Assembly: GCF_013385635.1 (NCBI RefSeq)
Contig: NZ_JACAPR010000011.1
Span: 62,001 to 126,000 of the forward strand
From: Pseudomonas gingeri
Lineage (GTDB): Bacteria; Pseudomonadota; Gammaproteobacteria; Pseudomonadales; Pseudomonadaceae
Length of the DNA: 64,000 nucleotides
Direction: 5' to 3'
Notes under the pieces: generated by a model
What the model saw: only the letters and a program-made list of their open reading frames with translations
The model's database searches: none
What the model was told of the DNA's origin: nothing
Made by a program: the position numbers and the translations under genes
Part shown: one piece after another, positions 24,503-34,230 of the stretch
How the letters are laid out: each line of letters begins with the position of its first letter
How positions within the stretch are numbered: position 1 is the first letter of the stretch

Positions 24503-24706
24503 ATGACCCAGAAAATGACTCAAACCGACGCTTCGCGTATCGCAGCCGCTACTGCCAAGCAGACAGGAGGGCAGGTCCCCAAGGGCTCTTTTGCCGCCCG
24601 GGCGCAAGCGGCAGCCAGTGGTGAAGGTGCCGGTTGGCCGAGTAAAAACAACGACATGCCTTCGGGTGGTGGTCGTCAAAACAATCCGCCGGCGCCACGT
24701 CGTTAA
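24503..24706 (+). CDS. Small SMP-like stress protein (hypothetical)
   Basis: A 67-residue hydrophilic protein with an AGGGAA ribosome-binding site. The core DASRIAAATAKQTGGQVPKG followed by SFAARAQAAA resembles the seed-maturation-protein (SMP) repeat found in plant LEA proteins and short bacterial relatives. The C-terminus is Gly/Asn/Pro-rich and probably disordered. A role in desiccation or stress tolerance is inferred from that resemblance only. It converges on the zinc-ribbon membrane protein that ends four bases downstream. Confidence 0.7.
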   Translation: MTQKMTQTDASRIAAATAKQTGGQVPKGSFAARAQAAASGEGAGWPSKNNDMPSGGGRQNNPPAPRR

Positions 24707-24709
24707 TAC

Positions 24710-25144
24710 TTATCGCGTGTGAGCCAGCGACAGTCGAGAGTTCTGGCACTGCCTGGCCGCATTTTCGAATGCGGCCAGGTACTTGTTGGTTTCGGCATTG
24801 AAGTCCTTGACCTTGTATTTCTTTTGCACCTCCCTGAGCGCGCAGGTGCAATCGTCTTTCTTTCCGGCGTAGGCAGAGGTCGCCAGCGGACGCTGAGAGG
24901 TGTTTACGCACATGTCGATGATCGCGTACTCACTCTCGATGGAGTAGCGATCGTTCAGTCCCGCATAACCACCCAGTTTCGCGGTAGCGAAGGCTCCCAC
25001 GCTCAGAGCGACCACCGCGGTACCCACCGACTTCTTGATTTTGCCGTACGTGAACCCGGAGAGCGTCGCTTTGCAGCTGCCGCAGTTGATGTTGTCCAAA
25101 TTCAGGTCATTGGTTTTTGAGCAGCCGGGGCACTTGATATACAT
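24710..25144 (-). CDS. Zinc-ribbon membrane protein of unknown function
   Basis: The ATG at 25144 gives 144 residues; codons upstream of it are not protein-like. The N-terminus is a zinc ribbon with two Cys pairs (KCPGCSKTN, then NCGSCKA). A single hydrophobic segment follows at about residues 40-55 (VGTAVVALSVGAFATAKLGG), with a C-terminal domain carrying further cysteines (DMCVN, DDCTC, RQCQN). It is likely anchored in the inner membrane with the ribbon in the cytoplasm. No family name recognised. Convergent with the SMP-like gene. Confidence 0.7.
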   Translation of the reverse strand: MYIKCPGCSKTNDLNLDNINCGSCKATLSGFTYGKIKKSVGTAVVALSVGAFATAKLGGYAGLNDRYSIESEYAIIDMCVNTSQRPLATSAYAGKKDDCTCALREVQKKYKVKDFNAETNKYLAAFENAARQCQNSRLSLAHTR

Positions 25145-25194
25145 AGCATTCCTTGCACATTTGAATCCCCGCGCTCGTTTATCGGGAGGCGGGC

Positions 25195-25383
25195 AGGTAA
25201 TGCATAGGATACTGGCATTTGGCCTTTGGGCGGTGAAAAGTCCTTCGGCAACAATGACGCGATCGTGATGCGCAATGCCGTGGACAATCTGATGCAAGTG
25301 GTGATTCCGGAGGAGGGCATTGGTTGATGGAGCAAGCACCGGCGCAAATCATCAAGGCGGTTCGGGATTTTATTTCGTTGTGA
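25195..25383 (+). pseudogene. C-terminal remnant of an alpha/beta-fold hydrolase with frameshifts
   Basis: Reading across three frames recovers the end of an epoxide-hydrolase-like protein: RILAFG, then GGEKSFGNN and a stretch through VVIPEE. In the next frame comes GGHWLMEQAPAQIIKAVRDF, containing the catalytic His in GHW, with TGA at 25381-25383. At least two indels separate the pieces, and the rest of the gene is absent. A related tail sits at 35194-35256. An intrinsic terminator follows at once. Confidence 0.6.
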
Positions 25384-25400
25384 GGGGAGCGCAATTGAAA

Positions 25401-25427
25401 GCAGCCCCTGGAAGGGCTGCATTTTTT
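25401..25427 (+). terminator. Rho-independent terminator behind the hydrolase remnant
   Basis: GCAGCCC (25401-25407) and GGGCTGC (25414-25420) form a perfect seven-pair stem with a six-base loop, followed by six T at 25422-25427. It probably belonged to the decayed hydrolase gene. Confidence 0.85.
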
Positions 25428-25512
25428 AACCCGCTGATCAGGTGAGAGGTGCCGATAGCGTCGGGTTTGAATTGAGCGGAGGCTGCGGGGCGAGCCCAAG
25501 TCAGGAGTCAAC

Positions 25513-25537
25513 CGCGCCTCCTTGAGCGAGAGGCGCG
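25513..25537 (-). terminator. Hairpin downstream of xylH
   Basis: CGCGCCTC (25513-25520) and GAGGCGCG (25530-25537) form an eight-pair GC-rich stem 13 bases past the xylH stop. There is no strong T-run on the transcript strand, so it may stabilise the 3' end rather than terminate. Confidence 0.5.
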
Positions 25538-25550
25538 TTGTGCTTTCAGC

Positions 25551-26687
25551 TCAACGCCTGCCGCTCCGGGTGCTCACATCCACCCATACGGCCAGCACCA
25601 GGATGCTGCCTTTGACAATCATCTGCCAGTAGCTGTCGACATCGAGCATGGACATGCCGTTGTCCAGGCTGGTGATGACCAGTGCGCCGAGGAGGGCGCC
25701 GTAAACGGTGCCGGAACCACCGCGCATGGAGGTGCCGCCGATGAAGCAGGCGGCGATGGCGTCGAGTTCGCCCATGTTGCCGGCAGAAGGCGAGCCCGCG
25801 GCCAGGCGTGCGGTGTTGACCACGCCGGCAAGGGCGCACATGACGCCCATGATGCCGAAGATCCACAGCTTCACCGCCTGCACGTTGATGCCGGACAGGC
25901 GTGTGGCTTCCATGTTGCTGCCCACGGAATAGATGCGTCGCCCGAACACGGTCTGGCTGGTCACATAGCTGAACACCCCCAGCAGAATCAGCAGGAGTAG
26001 CACCGGCACCGGGATACCGTCGTAGTTGTTCAGGGTCTGGACGAAACCGGCCAGCACCACGCCGATCAGCACCACCCGAGAGATGTCACGGCCCCATGAG
26101 TGGGCGGCCAGACCATGGAGGGCACGGTTGCGGCGCTGCCTCCAGGTCAGGAACAGGGTCAGGGCGAACAGCAGCACGCCGAGTCCGGTCCCGACCGCGT
26201 GCGACAGATAACCCTGGCCGATGTAGACCAGCGACGGCGAGACCGGGGCAATGGTGGTTCCGCCGGTAATCCCCAGCAGAATGCCACGGAACGCCAGCAT
26301 ACCCCCCAGGCCCACGATGAACGACGGGATGCGCAGGTAGGCGGTCATACAGCCGTTTGCCAGGCCGATCACCCATCCGCACAGGACTACCAGGCCCAGG
26401 TTCGCCCAGAGCGGTACGTGGAAGATCACGTCGAGAATCGCTGCCAGGCCTCCGAGCAGGCCCAGCAACGAACCCACCGACAGATCGATCTCGCCACTGA
26501 TGATCACCAGGACCATGCCGCAGGCGAGAATCCCGGTGATGGACATCTGTCGCAGCAGGTTGGAGAGGTTGCGTGGGGTCAGGAACCCGCCGTCGGTCTG
26601 CCAGCTGAAGAATAACCAGATGATCGCCACGGCGATCACCAGCGCGAGCATCTTGTAGCGGGTGAAGAGTTGTTTGAGCTGATTCAT
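25551..26687 (-). CDS. xylH: Xylose ABC transporter permease XylH
   Basis: A 378-residue permease of the BPD_transp_2 (ribose/xylose) family with about ten membrane segments. Typical signatures are GMVLVIISGEIDLSVGSLLG near residue 57, SFIVGLGGMLAFRGI near residue 122 and the late AAGSPSAGNMGELDAIAACF with GGTSMRGGSGT. It starts immediately after the xylG stop codon, so it is translationally coupled. It forms the membrane channel of the CUT2-type xylose importer and is the last gene of the operon. Confidence 0.93.
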   Translation of the reverse strand: MNQLKQLFTRYKMLALVIAVAIIWLFFSWQTDGGFLTPRNLSNLLRQMSITGILACGMVLVIISGEIDLSVGSLLGLLGGLAAILDVIFHVPLWANLGLVVLCGWVIGLANGCMTAYLRIPSFIVGLGGMLAFRGILLGITGGTTIAPVSPSLVYIGQGYLSHAVGTGLGVLLFALTLFLTWRQRRNRALHGLAAHSWGRDISRVVLIGVVLAGFVQTLNNYDGIPVPVLLLLILLGVFSYVTSQTVFGRRIYSVGSNMEATRLSGINVQAVKLWIFGIMGVMCALAGVVNTARLAAGSPSAGNMGELDAIAACFIGGTSMRGGSGTVYGALLGALVITSLDNGMSMLDVDSYWQMIVKGSILVLAVWVDVSTRSGRR

Positions 26688-28244
26688 CTACGCGGTTTTC
26701 CGATCATTATTGTTATGGTCATCGGGATGGCCGAGGGCGGCGGTGAGCACCTGTTCCTGGGTGAGGTCGTGATTGATGAAGTCGCCGCGCAACTGGCCTT
26801 CGCCGATCACCAGTACACGGTTGGAAACCCCCAGCACTTCGGCCAGTTCCGAAGAAACCATGATGATCGACACGCCTTCGGCCGCCAGCGCGCCCATCAA
26901 TTTGTAGATCTCATACTTGGCACCGACATCGACCCCGCGGGTGGGCTCATCGAGAATCAGCACGCGCGGTTGGGTCAGCAGCATCTTCGCCAGCACGGCT
27001 TTTTGCTGGTTGCCGCCGGAGAGGCTGGTGATCGGCAGGAATGGACTCGCGGTCTTGAGGTGCATGCGCGAGATTTCCCGGTCGATGCTGCCCAGTTCGG
27101 CCTCGGCGTCGATGCGGGTCATCTTCGCGTAGTTGTCCAGGACGGCCAGGGTGATGTTGTGGCCGACACCCAGGTCCGGAATGATGCCCTGGCGCTTGCG
27201 GTCTTCAGGGACCATGCACAGGCCGGCGCGGATGGATTTGAGGGGCGTGCGGGTGTCTATCGGTTGGCCGTCCAGCCAGACTTCGCCTTCGTGACGGCCG
27301 GGGTAGGCGCCGAACAGTGCCGACACCAGTTCCGTGCGACCGGCGCCGACCAACCCGGCGATGCCGAGGATTTCCCCGCGCCTGAGGACAAACGAGACAT
27401 CGTCGACGCGCTTGCGCCCGGGATTGTCGACGTCATGGCAGGTGATATGGCGCGCCTCGAAAATCACCTCGCCGATGTCATGGGGGACGGTGGGGTAGAG
27501 GGTGTTCATTTCCCGTCCGACCATCTGGGTGATGATCTTCGGGATGTCCATGTCGGCCATGGCGGTGGTGGCGATGTGTTTGCCATCGCGGATCACCGCG
27601 ATGGTATCGCACACGGCCGCCACCTCATCCAGCTTGTGAGAGATGTAGACGCACGCGACGCCCTTGCGCTTGAGGTCGCGGATGATGTCCAGCAGCACCT
27701 CGATTTCCGATCGGGTCAGCGCCGACGAGGGCTCATCGAGGATCAGCAGGCGCGCCTGCTTGTTCAGCGCCTTGGCGATTTCCACCAGTTGCTGGTGACC
27801 GCCGCCATATTGCGAAACCGGCAGCGAGACGTTCATGTCAGGCACCTTGAGCTCACGCATCAGCGCTTCGGCACGATGGATCATCGCCGGGTAGTTCATG
27901 CGCCCGCCACGCAGCGTCAGCTCGTGCCCCATGAAGATGTTTTCGGCCACCGACAGGTCGGGGACCAGGGTCAGTTCCTGGTGAATGATGACGATCCCGG
28001 CGGCTTCGGTCTCGCGGATGGAGTGGGCCTTGAGCGGCTGTCCGTCCCAGAGGATCTCACCCTCCCAGGTATCATGGGGATAGACCGCCGAGAGGACTTT
28101 CATCAACGTCGACTTGCCGGCACCGTTCTCGCCGCACAGGCCGACGCATTCCCCCGGCCTGACCTTGAGGTCGATGCCGTTCAGGGCTTTGACACCGCCA
28201 AAGGTCTTGACGATGCCATTCATTTGCAGCAGGTAGTCGGACAT
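26688..28244 (-). CDS. xylG: Xylose ABC transporter ATP-binding protein XylG (tandem ABC domains)
   Basis: The ATG at 28244 gives 518 residues; it opens [20 protein letters not shown] as in other sugar CUT2 ATPases. Two ABC domains are present. The first has an intact Walker A (GENGAGKST near residue 38) and a Gly-rich signature. The second has the degenerate GLVGAGRTE Walker A and [13 protein letters not shown], as is normal for this family. It energises uptake with XylF and XylH. The gap to xylF is 32 nt, and it abuts xylH. Confidence 0.95.
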   Translation of the reverse strand: MSDYLLQMNGIVKTFGGVKALNGIDLKVRPGECVGLCGENGAGKSTLMKVLSAVYPHDTWEGEILWDGQPLKAHSIRETEAAGIVIIHQELTLVPDLSVAENIFMGHELTLRGGRMNYPAMIHRAEALMRELKVPDMNVSLPVSQYGGGHQQLVEIAKALNKQARLLILDEPSSALTRSEIEVLLDIIRDLKRKGVACVYISHKLDEVAAVCDTIAVIRDGKHIATTAMADMDIPKIITQMVGREMNTLYPTVPHDIGEVIFEARHITCHDVDNPGRKRVDDVSFVLRRGEILGIAGLVGAGRTELVSALFGAYPGRHEGEVWLDGQPIDTRTPLKSIRAGLCMVPEDRKRQGIIPDLGVGHNITLAVLDNYAKMTRIDAEAELGSIDREISRMHLKTASPFLPITSLSGGNQQKAVLAKMLLTQPRVLILDEPTRGVDVGAKYEIYKLMGALAAEGVSIIMVSSELAEVLGVSNRVLVIGEGQLRGDFINHDLTQEQVLTAALGHPDDHNNNDRKTA

Positions 28245-28276
28245 GGCGCGATACTCACACTGGACAGCTGGATGGG

Positions 28277-29278
28277 TCACTGTCCGGCAATCTGCGCCTT
28301 GGTGTAGAAGCCGTCCTTTTCCAGCAGGTCAATGTTGTCCCTGGTCAACGGGGTCGGGGTGAGCAGGATGGTATCGACCTTCTTGCTGCCGTTGTCGTAT
28401 TGCGAGCTGTAGGTGGGTTTCTCGTTGCGCGCCAGTTGCACCGAGAGCTTGGCGGCCTCGGAGGCGATCAGCTTCAGCGGCTTGTAGACGGTCATGGTCT
28501 GGGTGCCATCGATCACCCGCTTGATCGCTGCCAGGTCGGCGTCCTGGCCGGAGATTGGCACCTTGCCGGCCAGTTTCTGCGCGGCCAGGGCCTGGATCGC
28601 GCCGCCGGCGGTGGCATCGTTGGAGGCAACGATGGCATCGATCTTGTTGTCGTTGCGGGTCAGGGCATTCTCGACAATGCTCAGGGCTTCGGTGGGGTTC
28701 CATTCCTTGACCCACTGTTGGCCGACAACCTTGATATCACCCTTGTCGATGGCCGGTTGCAGGACTTTCATCTGGCCTTCACGCAGGACCTTGGCGTTGT
28801 TGTCCGTGGGGGCGCCACCGAGCAGGAAGTAGTTGCCCTTGGGTGCGGCTTGCAGCACGCCCTTGGCCTGCATCTCGCCGACCTTTTCGTTGTCGAAGGA
28901 AATATAGGCGTCGATATCGGCGTTGAGGATCAGCCGGTCATAGGACACCACCTTGATCCCGGCCTTCTTGGCTTCGGCGACGGCGTTGGTCAGCACGGTG
29001 GCGTTGAACGGCACGATGACGATCACATCGACGCCACGGGAGATCAGGTTTTCGATCTGTGAAATCTGCTTCTGCTCGTTGGCATCGGCCGACTGCACGA
29101 AGACTTTGGCGTCCATTTTCTCCGCCGCCGCGACGAAGTAATCGCGATCTCGCGACCAGCGTTCCAGGCGCAGGTCATCGATGGAGAAACCGATCTTCGG
29201 GTGGGCGGCATCGGCCATGACCGGCAGCGAGAGCAGGGCGAGGGCGCTGGCGAGCAGCGTGCGTTTCAGGGTGTTCAT
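28277..29278 (-). CDS. xylF: Periplasmic D-xylose-binding protein XylF
   Basis: The ATG at 29278 follows a GGAC ribosome-binding site; 333 residues. The signal peptide ends near VMADA (residue 23). The mature protein is a periplasmic-binding fold of the ribose/xylose cluster: [20 protein letters not shown] near residue 26, [15 protein letters not shown] near residue 82 and [17 protein letters not shown] near residue 220. It is the receptor of the xylose importer. It lies between xylA and xylG; the 141-base gap to xylA may hold an RNA-processing or secondary promoter site. Confidence 0.95.
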   Translation of the reverse strand: MNTLKRTLLASALALLSLPVMADAAHPKIGFSIDDLRLERWSRDRDYFVAAAEKMDAKVFVQSADANEQKQISQIENLISRGVDVIVIVPFNATVLTNAVAEAKKAGIKVVSYDRLILNADIDAYISFDNEKVGEMQAKGVLQAAPKGNYFLLGGAPTDNNAKVLREGQMKVLQPAIDKGDIKVVGQQWVKEWNPTEALSIVENALTRNDNKIDAIVASNDATAGGAIQALAAQKLAGKVPISGQDADLAAIKRVIDGTQTMTVYKPLKLIASEAAKLSVQLARNEKPTYSSQYDNGSKKVDTILLTPTPLTRDNIDLLEKDGFYTKAQIAGQ

Positions 29279-29419
29279 GATGGTGCGTCCTTTTATTGTT
29301 GTTGGAAAGACACTGCCTGACGATGAATCAATCGCCGGTGGAACTGTAGAGGGTTGCCGGGCGCGGCGGGCATGGATTTGTCGTGAGAATGTCACCGCGA
29401 CGCCAGGACTGGCCTGCCG

Positions 29420-30736
29420 TCAGGGGTAGATAAACCGGTTCACCACACCTTCGAGCATTTCCTGCCGGCCGCTGACGGCCTGCGGGTTCAGTTCATGGGC
29501 GAAGGCATGTTCGGCCAGCGCTGCGAGGCTGAAGTCACCCGCCAGCACGGCCTGCCCGAACGGCTGTCGCCAGCCGGCGTAGCGTTGTTCCTTGAAGTGC
29601 TCGAGCGGATCGTTCTGCAGCATGGCCGCCGCGCGCTCCAGGGACAGGGCGAGCACATCCATGGCGGCGACGTGGCCGTGGAACAGATCGACTTCGTCCA
29701 GACTCTGGCGCCGGACCTTGGAGTCGAAGTTGAACCCGCCATGGGTGAAGCCACCGGCCTTGAGAATTTCGTAGGTGGCGAGGGTCATCTCCTCGACGCT
29801 GTTGGGGAACTGATCGGTGTCCCAGCCGTTCTGCGGATCGCCGCGGTTGGCGTCGATGCTGCCGAAGATTCCCAGCGACACGGCCGTGGCGATCTCGTGA
29901 TGGAAGCTGTGCCCGGCCAGGGTCGCGTGGTTGGCCTCGATATTGACCTTGATCTCGTTTTCCAGGCCGAACTGCTGCAGGAAGCCGAACACCGTGGCGC
30001 TGTCGTAATCGTATTGGTGCTTGGTCGGCTCCTGCGGCTTGGGTTCGATCAGCAGGTCGCCCTTGAAACCGATCTTGTGCTTGTGCTCGACCACCATGCG
30101 CATGAAGCGGCCCAGTTGTTCGCGCTCGCGTTTCAGGTCGGTATTGAGCAGCGTCTCGTAACCCTCGCGACCACCCCACAGGACGTAGTTGGCCCCTTTG
30201 AGACGCTGGGTGGCATTCATGGCGCTGAACACCTGGGCGGCGGCACAGGCGAATACTTCCGGGTCCGGGTTGCTGGCGGCGCCCGCGGCAAAGCGCGGGT
30301 TGCTGAAGCAGTTGGCGGTGCCCCACAGCAGCTTGATCCCGGTCTGTTCCTGGTGGCGTTCCAGGTGGTCGACCATCTGCGCGAAGTGGTTGCGGTATTC
30401 CTTCAGCGAGCCGCTTTCCGGGGCGACATCGGTGTCGTGGAAACTGTAGTAGTCGATACCCAGCTTGGAGAAGAACTCGAAGGCCGCTTGCGCCTTGCCG
30501 ATGGCCAGTTCCATCGGATCCCCACTGCGCTGCCAGGGGCGCTGGAAGGTGCCGACACCGAACATATCGGCGCCAGGCCAGACGAAGGTGTGCCAGTAGC
30601 AGGCCGCCATGCGCAAGTGCTCACGCATGGGTTTGCCGAGGACCAGCCGGTCGGCCTCGTAGTGGCGGAATGCAAGGGGAGAGTCGCTGGCGGGGCCTTC
30701 GTAGCGAATCTTGTCGACAGTCGGGAAGTACGGCAT
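29420..30736 (-). CDS. xylA: Xylose isomerase
   Basis: A 438-residue class II xylose isomerase of full length. Active-site segments are recognisable: [12 protein letters not shown] near residue 49, [12 protein letters not shown] (catalytic His and Asp) near residue 95, [11 protein letters not shown] near residue 190, the Glu-Pro-Lys-Pro metal/Lys segment near 234, and DANRGD near residue 300. It converts D-xylose to D-xylulose in the cytoplasm. AGGAA precedes the start. It is the first gene of xylAFGH, divergent from xylR. No xylulokinase gene is in the window. Confidence 0.97.
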   Translation of the reverse strand: MPYFPTVDKIRYEGPASDSPLAFRHYEADRLVLGKPMREHLRMAACYWHTFVWPGADMFGVGTFQRPWQRSGDPMELAIGKAQAAFEFFSKLGIDYYSFHDTDVAPESGSLKEYRNHFAQMVDHLERHQEQTGIKLLWGTANCFSNPRFAAGAASNPDPEVFACAAAQVFSAMNATQRLKGANYVLWGGREGYETLLNTDLKREREQLGRFMRMVVEHKHKIGFKGDLLIEPKPQEPTKHQYDYDSATVFGFLQQFGLENEIKVNIEANHATLAGHSFHHEIATAVSLGIFGSIDANRGDPQNGWDTDQFPNSVEEMTLATYEILKAGGFTHGGFNFDSKVRRQSLDEVDLFHGHVAAMDVLALSLERAAAMLQNDPLEHFKEQRYAGWRQPFGQAVLAGDFSLAALAEHAFAHELNPQAVSGRQEMLEGVVNRFIYP

Positions 30737-30801
30737 TAGCGATTTCCTTGTTGTTCTTGGCGTGTCTCGATACTAGCAACGGCCCTGTGGTCGCTGATTA
30801 T

Positions 30802-30829
30802 GAAAATCACCAACACGCGGTGCGATTTT
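30802..30829. promoter_or_regulatory. Inverted repeat in the xylA/xylR divergent promoter
   Basis: GAAAATCACC (30802-30811) and GGTGCGATTTT (30819-30829) are imperfect inverted arms in the 165-base gap between divergent xylA and xylR. They differ only by a two-base insertion in the right arm. AraC/XylR-type activators usually bind paired half-sites in such gaps, so this is a candidate XylR site, inferred from position. Confidence 0.4.
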
Positions 30830-30901
30830 GTATATTGAGATTCGTCGTTCCGGCGCCTAGTCTGTGTCGATCGCTTCTGCGTTTACCGGCTCGATAAAAC
30901 A

Positions 30902-32089
30902 ATGAAAACCGTCCCGCCCGTTCACCGCATCGCGCTGTTGTTCAACGGCAGCAAGATTTACGATCGCGGCATCATCAGTGGTATCGGCAACTACCTGAGC
31001 AGCACCCGCGCGTCCTGGGACCTGTTCCTGGAGGAGGACTTCCTCTGTCGCCTGAAAGGGATCGAACGCTGGCAGGGCGATGGGATCATTGCCGACTTCG
31101 ACGATCCGCTGATCGGCGAGGCGTTGGCCGGGATCAAGCTGCCGGTCGTGGCGGTGGGCGGGTCCTATCAGGATAAGCGCGCCTATCCCAAGGGCATTCC
31201 CTATGTCGCCACAGATAATCATGCCTTGATGAAGCTGGCGTATGAGCACCTGATCGAAGCCGGGTTGACACGCTTTGCCTGCTTCAGCCTGCCGGAAGCA
31301 CAAGCCAATCGCTGGGCGCAGGAACGGGAAAAAGCCTTCAGCCGGCTGCTGCGGCGCGATGGCTTGCAGGGCGAGGTCTTTCGCGGCATGGGCACCAGCG
31401 CGCCGCTCTGGGACAGCGCCGTCGAACAGCAGGTCGCCTGGTTGCAAAGCCTGCCCAAACCCATCGGCATCATCGCCGTCAGTGACGCGCGTGCCCGGCA
31501 GTTGCTGCAAGCCTGCCTGACCGCCGGGATCGCCGTGCCCGAGCAGGTGGCCTTGATCGGCATTGACAACGACCCGCTGACCCGCAGCCTGACCCGGGTG
31601 CCGTTGAGCTCGGTCATTCAAGGCACCGAAACCATGGGCCGGACCGCCGCGCATCTGTTGCACCAGATGCTGCATGGTGTGCCGTCCACGGGCACGCAGA
31701 CGCTGATTGCCCCGGAAGCGATCAACGTGCAGGCTTCGAGCCTGCATCAACCGCTGGGCAATCCCTATGTCATGCAGGCACTGCTCTTTATCCGCCAGTA
31801 CGCCTGCCAGGGCATCAAGACCGCGCAGGTGGCGGGGTATGTCGGGGTGTCGCGCTCATCGTTGGAATCGCACTTTCGCAAGGTGCGGGGCTGCAGCGTG
31901 CACGACGAGATACTGCGCTTCAAACTGGCGGCCGCGGCCAACGGACTGGAAAACACCGATTTGGCGATTGCCGACATCGCCCAGAGTTGTGGCTTCAAGT
32001 CGGCGCAATACCTGCACACGGTGTTCCGTCGCGAGTTCGGCTGTACACCCCGGCAGTATCAGCAGGGCGCCCAGGCCTCGGTCCATTGA
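30902..32089 (+). CDS. xylR: Xylose operon activator XylR (AraC family)
   Basis: A 395-residue protein. Residues 1-275 form a LacI/periplasmic-binding-like sugar-sensing domain (HRIALLFNGSKIYDRGIISG near the start, VALIGIDNDPLTRSLTRVPL near residue 217). A C-terminal AraC-type double helix-turn-helix follows (KTAQVAGYVGVSRSSLESHF, then ADIAQSCGFKSAQYLHTVFR). This is the XylR architecture of E. coli. It is divergent from xylAFGH and expected to activate it when xylose is bound. Confidence 0.95.
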   Translation: MKTVPPVHRIALLFNGSKIYDRGIISGIGNYLSSTRASWDLFLEEDFLCRLKGIERWQGDGIIADFDDPLIGEALAGIKLPVVAVGGSYQDKRAYPKGIPYVATDNHALMKLAYEHLIEAGLTRFACFSLPEAQANRWAQEREKAFSRLLRRDGLQGEVFRGMGTSAPLWDSAVEQQVAWLQSLPKPIGIIAVSDARARQLLQACLTAGIAVPEQVALIGIDNDPLTRSLTRVPLSSVIQGTETMGRTAAHLLHQMLHGVPSTGTQTLIAPEAINVQASSLHQPLGNPYVMQALLFIRQYACQGIKTAQVAGYVGVSRSSLESHFRKVRGCSVHDEILRFKLAAAANGLENTDLAIADIAQSCGFKSAQYLHTVFRREFGCTPRQYQQGAQASVH

Positions 32090-32105
32090 GCGCCGCCCTG
32101 CATAT

Positions 32106-33254
32106 TCAATCGACGGAGAACTTCAGCACGGTCTTCTGCGTGTAAGTCTGGCCCGGGTCCAGGCGCGTCGAAGCGAAGCCCGGCTGGTTGGGCGCATCGG
32201 GGAAGTGCTGGGTCTCCAGGGTAAACGCACCCCAATGGTGGTAGGTCTTGCCGGCCTTGCCCTTGACCGAGCCATCGAGGAGGTTGCTGGTGTAGAACTG
32301 CACACCGGGTTCGGTGGTGTAGAGCTGCAAGCGGCGTCCGGACTGCGGGTCGTGCACGTCGGCGGCCAGCTTGCTGATGTCACCCCGGGTATCCAGGGCC
32401 CAGTTGAAGTCAAAGCCACCCTGTTTCGGTTCGGCGAATCTGAGCTGGGCGTGATTATCCTTGATGTGCTCGCCGATGGCCGTGGGTTTCAGGAAATCCA
32501 TGGGCGTGCCGGCCACGGGGGCCAGTTCGCCGGTGGGAATCAGGGTGCTGTTGACTGGCGTGTAGTGGCTGGCGTGCAAGGTGGCGAGCTGTTTGAGCAC
32601 ATCACCGTTTCCGGCACCGGCAAGGTTGAAGTAACTGTGGTTGGTGAGGTTCAGCACCGTGGGCTTGTCGGTGGTGGCCTTGTAATCGATGTGCAGTTCG
32701 TTCTTGTCGTTGAGGCTGTAGGTGACCTCGGTTGTCAGGTTGCCGGGAAAGCCCATTTCACCGTCTTTGGACAGGTAGCTCAGGGTGACACCGACCGAAT
32801 CCTCGCCCTTGACCGGCCTGGCTTTCCATACGCGGTTGTCGAAGCCCTGGGCACCGCCGTGCAGCGCGTTCGGGTCATCGTTGAGCGGCACCTGGTAACG
32901 TTTGCCGTCCAGTTCGAAGGCGCCGCCGGCCAGGCGATTGCCAAAGCGGCCGATGGTGGCACCGAAGAACGCCGTACCGCCCTGATAGCCCTGGATGTCG
33001 TCAAAACCCAGTACCACGTCGTCCAGCTTGCCGTGTTTGTCAGGCACTTTCAGCGACTGCAACACCGCTCCGTAGGTGATGACCGTGGCTTGCACGCCAT
33101 GGCTGTTGCGCAATATGTATTGCTCGACGGCGGTGCCGTCGCTGGTTTTGCCAAAGGGTTTGTGTTCGCTGGATAGGCCGTTCGCCTGGATGCAGGGGCA
33201 GGCCATCGCCAATGAGGGACCAACGTCGGAAAGCAGGTGCCGGGATTGCCGCAT
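32106..33254 (-). CDS. Aldose 1-epimerase (mutarotase), probably exported
   Basis: A 382-residue GalM-type protein. Catalytic segments are GRFGNRLAGG near residue 102, NDDPNALHGGAQGFDNRVWK (first catalytic His) near residue 126, LNLTNHSYFNLAG (second His) near 204, and the C-terminal general-base region around LYTTEPGVQFYTSN. The first 25 residues resemble a weak signal peptide (LAMACPCIQANG) interrupted by an acidic residue, so export is likely but not certain. It converges on xylR and probably speeds anomer interconversion for the xylose importer. Confidence 0.88.
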   Translation of the reverse strand: MRQSRHLLSDVGPSLAMACPCIQANGLSSEHKPFGKTSDGTAVEQYILRNSHGVQATVITYGAVLQSLKVPDKHGKLDDVVLGFDDIQGYQGGTAFFGATIGRFGNRLAGGAFELDGKRYQVPLNDDPNALHGGAQGFDNRVWKARPVKGEDSVGVTLSYLSKDGEMGFPGNLTTEVTYSLNDKNELHIDYKATTDKPTVLNLTNHSYFNLAGAGNGDVLKQLATLHASHYTPVNSTLIPTGELAPVAGTPMDFLKPTAIGEHIKDNHAQLRFAEPKQGGFDFNWALDTRGDISKLAADVHDPQSGRRLQLYTTEPGVQFYTSNLLDGSVKGKAGKTYHHWGAFTLETQHFPDAPNQPGFASTRLDPGQTYTQKTVLKFSVD

Positions 33255-33282
33255 GACTGAGCTACCTTATTTATTGTTCTGA

Positions 33283-34230
33283 TTAAATGGTTGGACTTTT
33301 CTTCATCGTTGATGGGGGCTGGGTCCAGGGAGTGGCCGACGCCTTGATGAAGTCGACGAAGGCTCGGAGCGGCGAGGGCAGGTAGCGGCGGCCGGGATAG
33401 TAGAGAAAGGGGCCGGAGAAGTCCTGCCACCAGGGTTCGAGTACCGGCTCCAATGCGCCGCTTTCCAGATGTGGACGCAGCCAGTCTTCAAACAGGTGAA
33501 TGATTCCCAGGCCATCGATCGCCGCTTGCACCGCCAGGTCGACCGCCCCACCGATACGCACGACCAACGGCCCGGTGGGATCGAGGCTGATGGTTTCGCC
33601 GTTGCGTTCATAGTCCCACAAGGGCATCGCGCCGCTGGGGAACTTGCCGCGCAGGCAGGCATGTTGCAGCAGATCCCGCGGGTGTTCCGGGCGACCGCGG
33701 GCGTTGAGGTAGGCTGGTGACGCCGCGGTGGCGCAGCGTTGCCAGCGTGGTCCGATGGGGATAGCGATCATGTCCTGTTCCAGGCGCTCGTCGTAGCGAA
33801 TGCCGGCATCGCAACCGGCCGCCAGCACATCAACGAAGCTTTCTTCGGCGATGACTTCGAGACGGATGTCAGGGTAGGTTTGCAGGAACGGGACGATGAT
33901 CGATGGCAGCACCAGCCGTGCCGCGCTCAAGGGCACATTGAGTTTCAGCGTGCCGGAGGGGCGGTCCCGGTAATCGTTGACGACATCCAGTGCCGACTCC
34001 ACTTCGCCCAGTGCCGGGACGATGCGCTCCATCAGCCGCGCGCCGGCCTCGGTGGGTTTTACACTGCGGGTGGTGCGGTTGAGCAGGCGCACCCCCAGCC
34101 CGGCCTCCATGCGCCGCACCGCGTCACTGAGGCTGGAGGCGGATTTCCCGCTCAGCCGCGCCCCTTCGCGAAACCCGCCGGCATTGACCACGGCGATAAA
34201 GGCCTGCACATCTTGAATGTCGGTTGGCAT
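33283..34230 (-). CDS. LysR family transcriptional regulator
   Basis: A 315-residue LysR protein of the CrgA/AaeR-like branch. The helix-turn-helix is FIAVVNAGGFREGARLSGKS, then SLSDAVRRMEAGLGVRLLNR with the typical TTRSVKPTEAG wing. The effector domain begins LKLNVPLSAARLVLP. It is divergent from the aldo/keto reductase gene at 34331 across 100 bases, the usual arrangement for a LysR controlling one oxidoreductase. Confidence 0.92.
   Translation of the reverse strand: MPTDIQDVQAFIAVVNAGGFREGARLSGKSASSLSDAVRRMEAGLGVRLLNRTTRSVKPTEAGARLMERIVPALGEVESALDVVNDYRDRPSGTLKLNVPLSAARLVLPSIIVPFLQTYPDIRLEVIAEESFVDVLAAGCDAGIRYDERLEQDMIAIPIGPRWQRCATAASPAYLNARGRPEHPRDLLQHACLRGKFPSGAMPLWDYERNGETISLDPTGPLVVRIGGAVDLAVQAAIDGLGIIHLFEDWLRPHLESGALEPVLEPWWQDFSGPFLYYPGRRYLPSPLRAFVDFIKASATPWTQPPSTMKKSPTI

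Noticed and set aside
26670-28307. A 545-codon open frame on the plus strand opposite xylG
   Set aside because: xylG is an unmistakable, fully conserved ABC ATPase on the other strand. The antisense frame is His/Gln/Val-rich with no family resemblance, a by-product of high GC at third codon positions.
29495-30739. A 414-codon open frame opposite xylA
   Set aside because: Exactly antisense to a complete xylose isomerase with all active-site motifs; no protein-like composition of its own.
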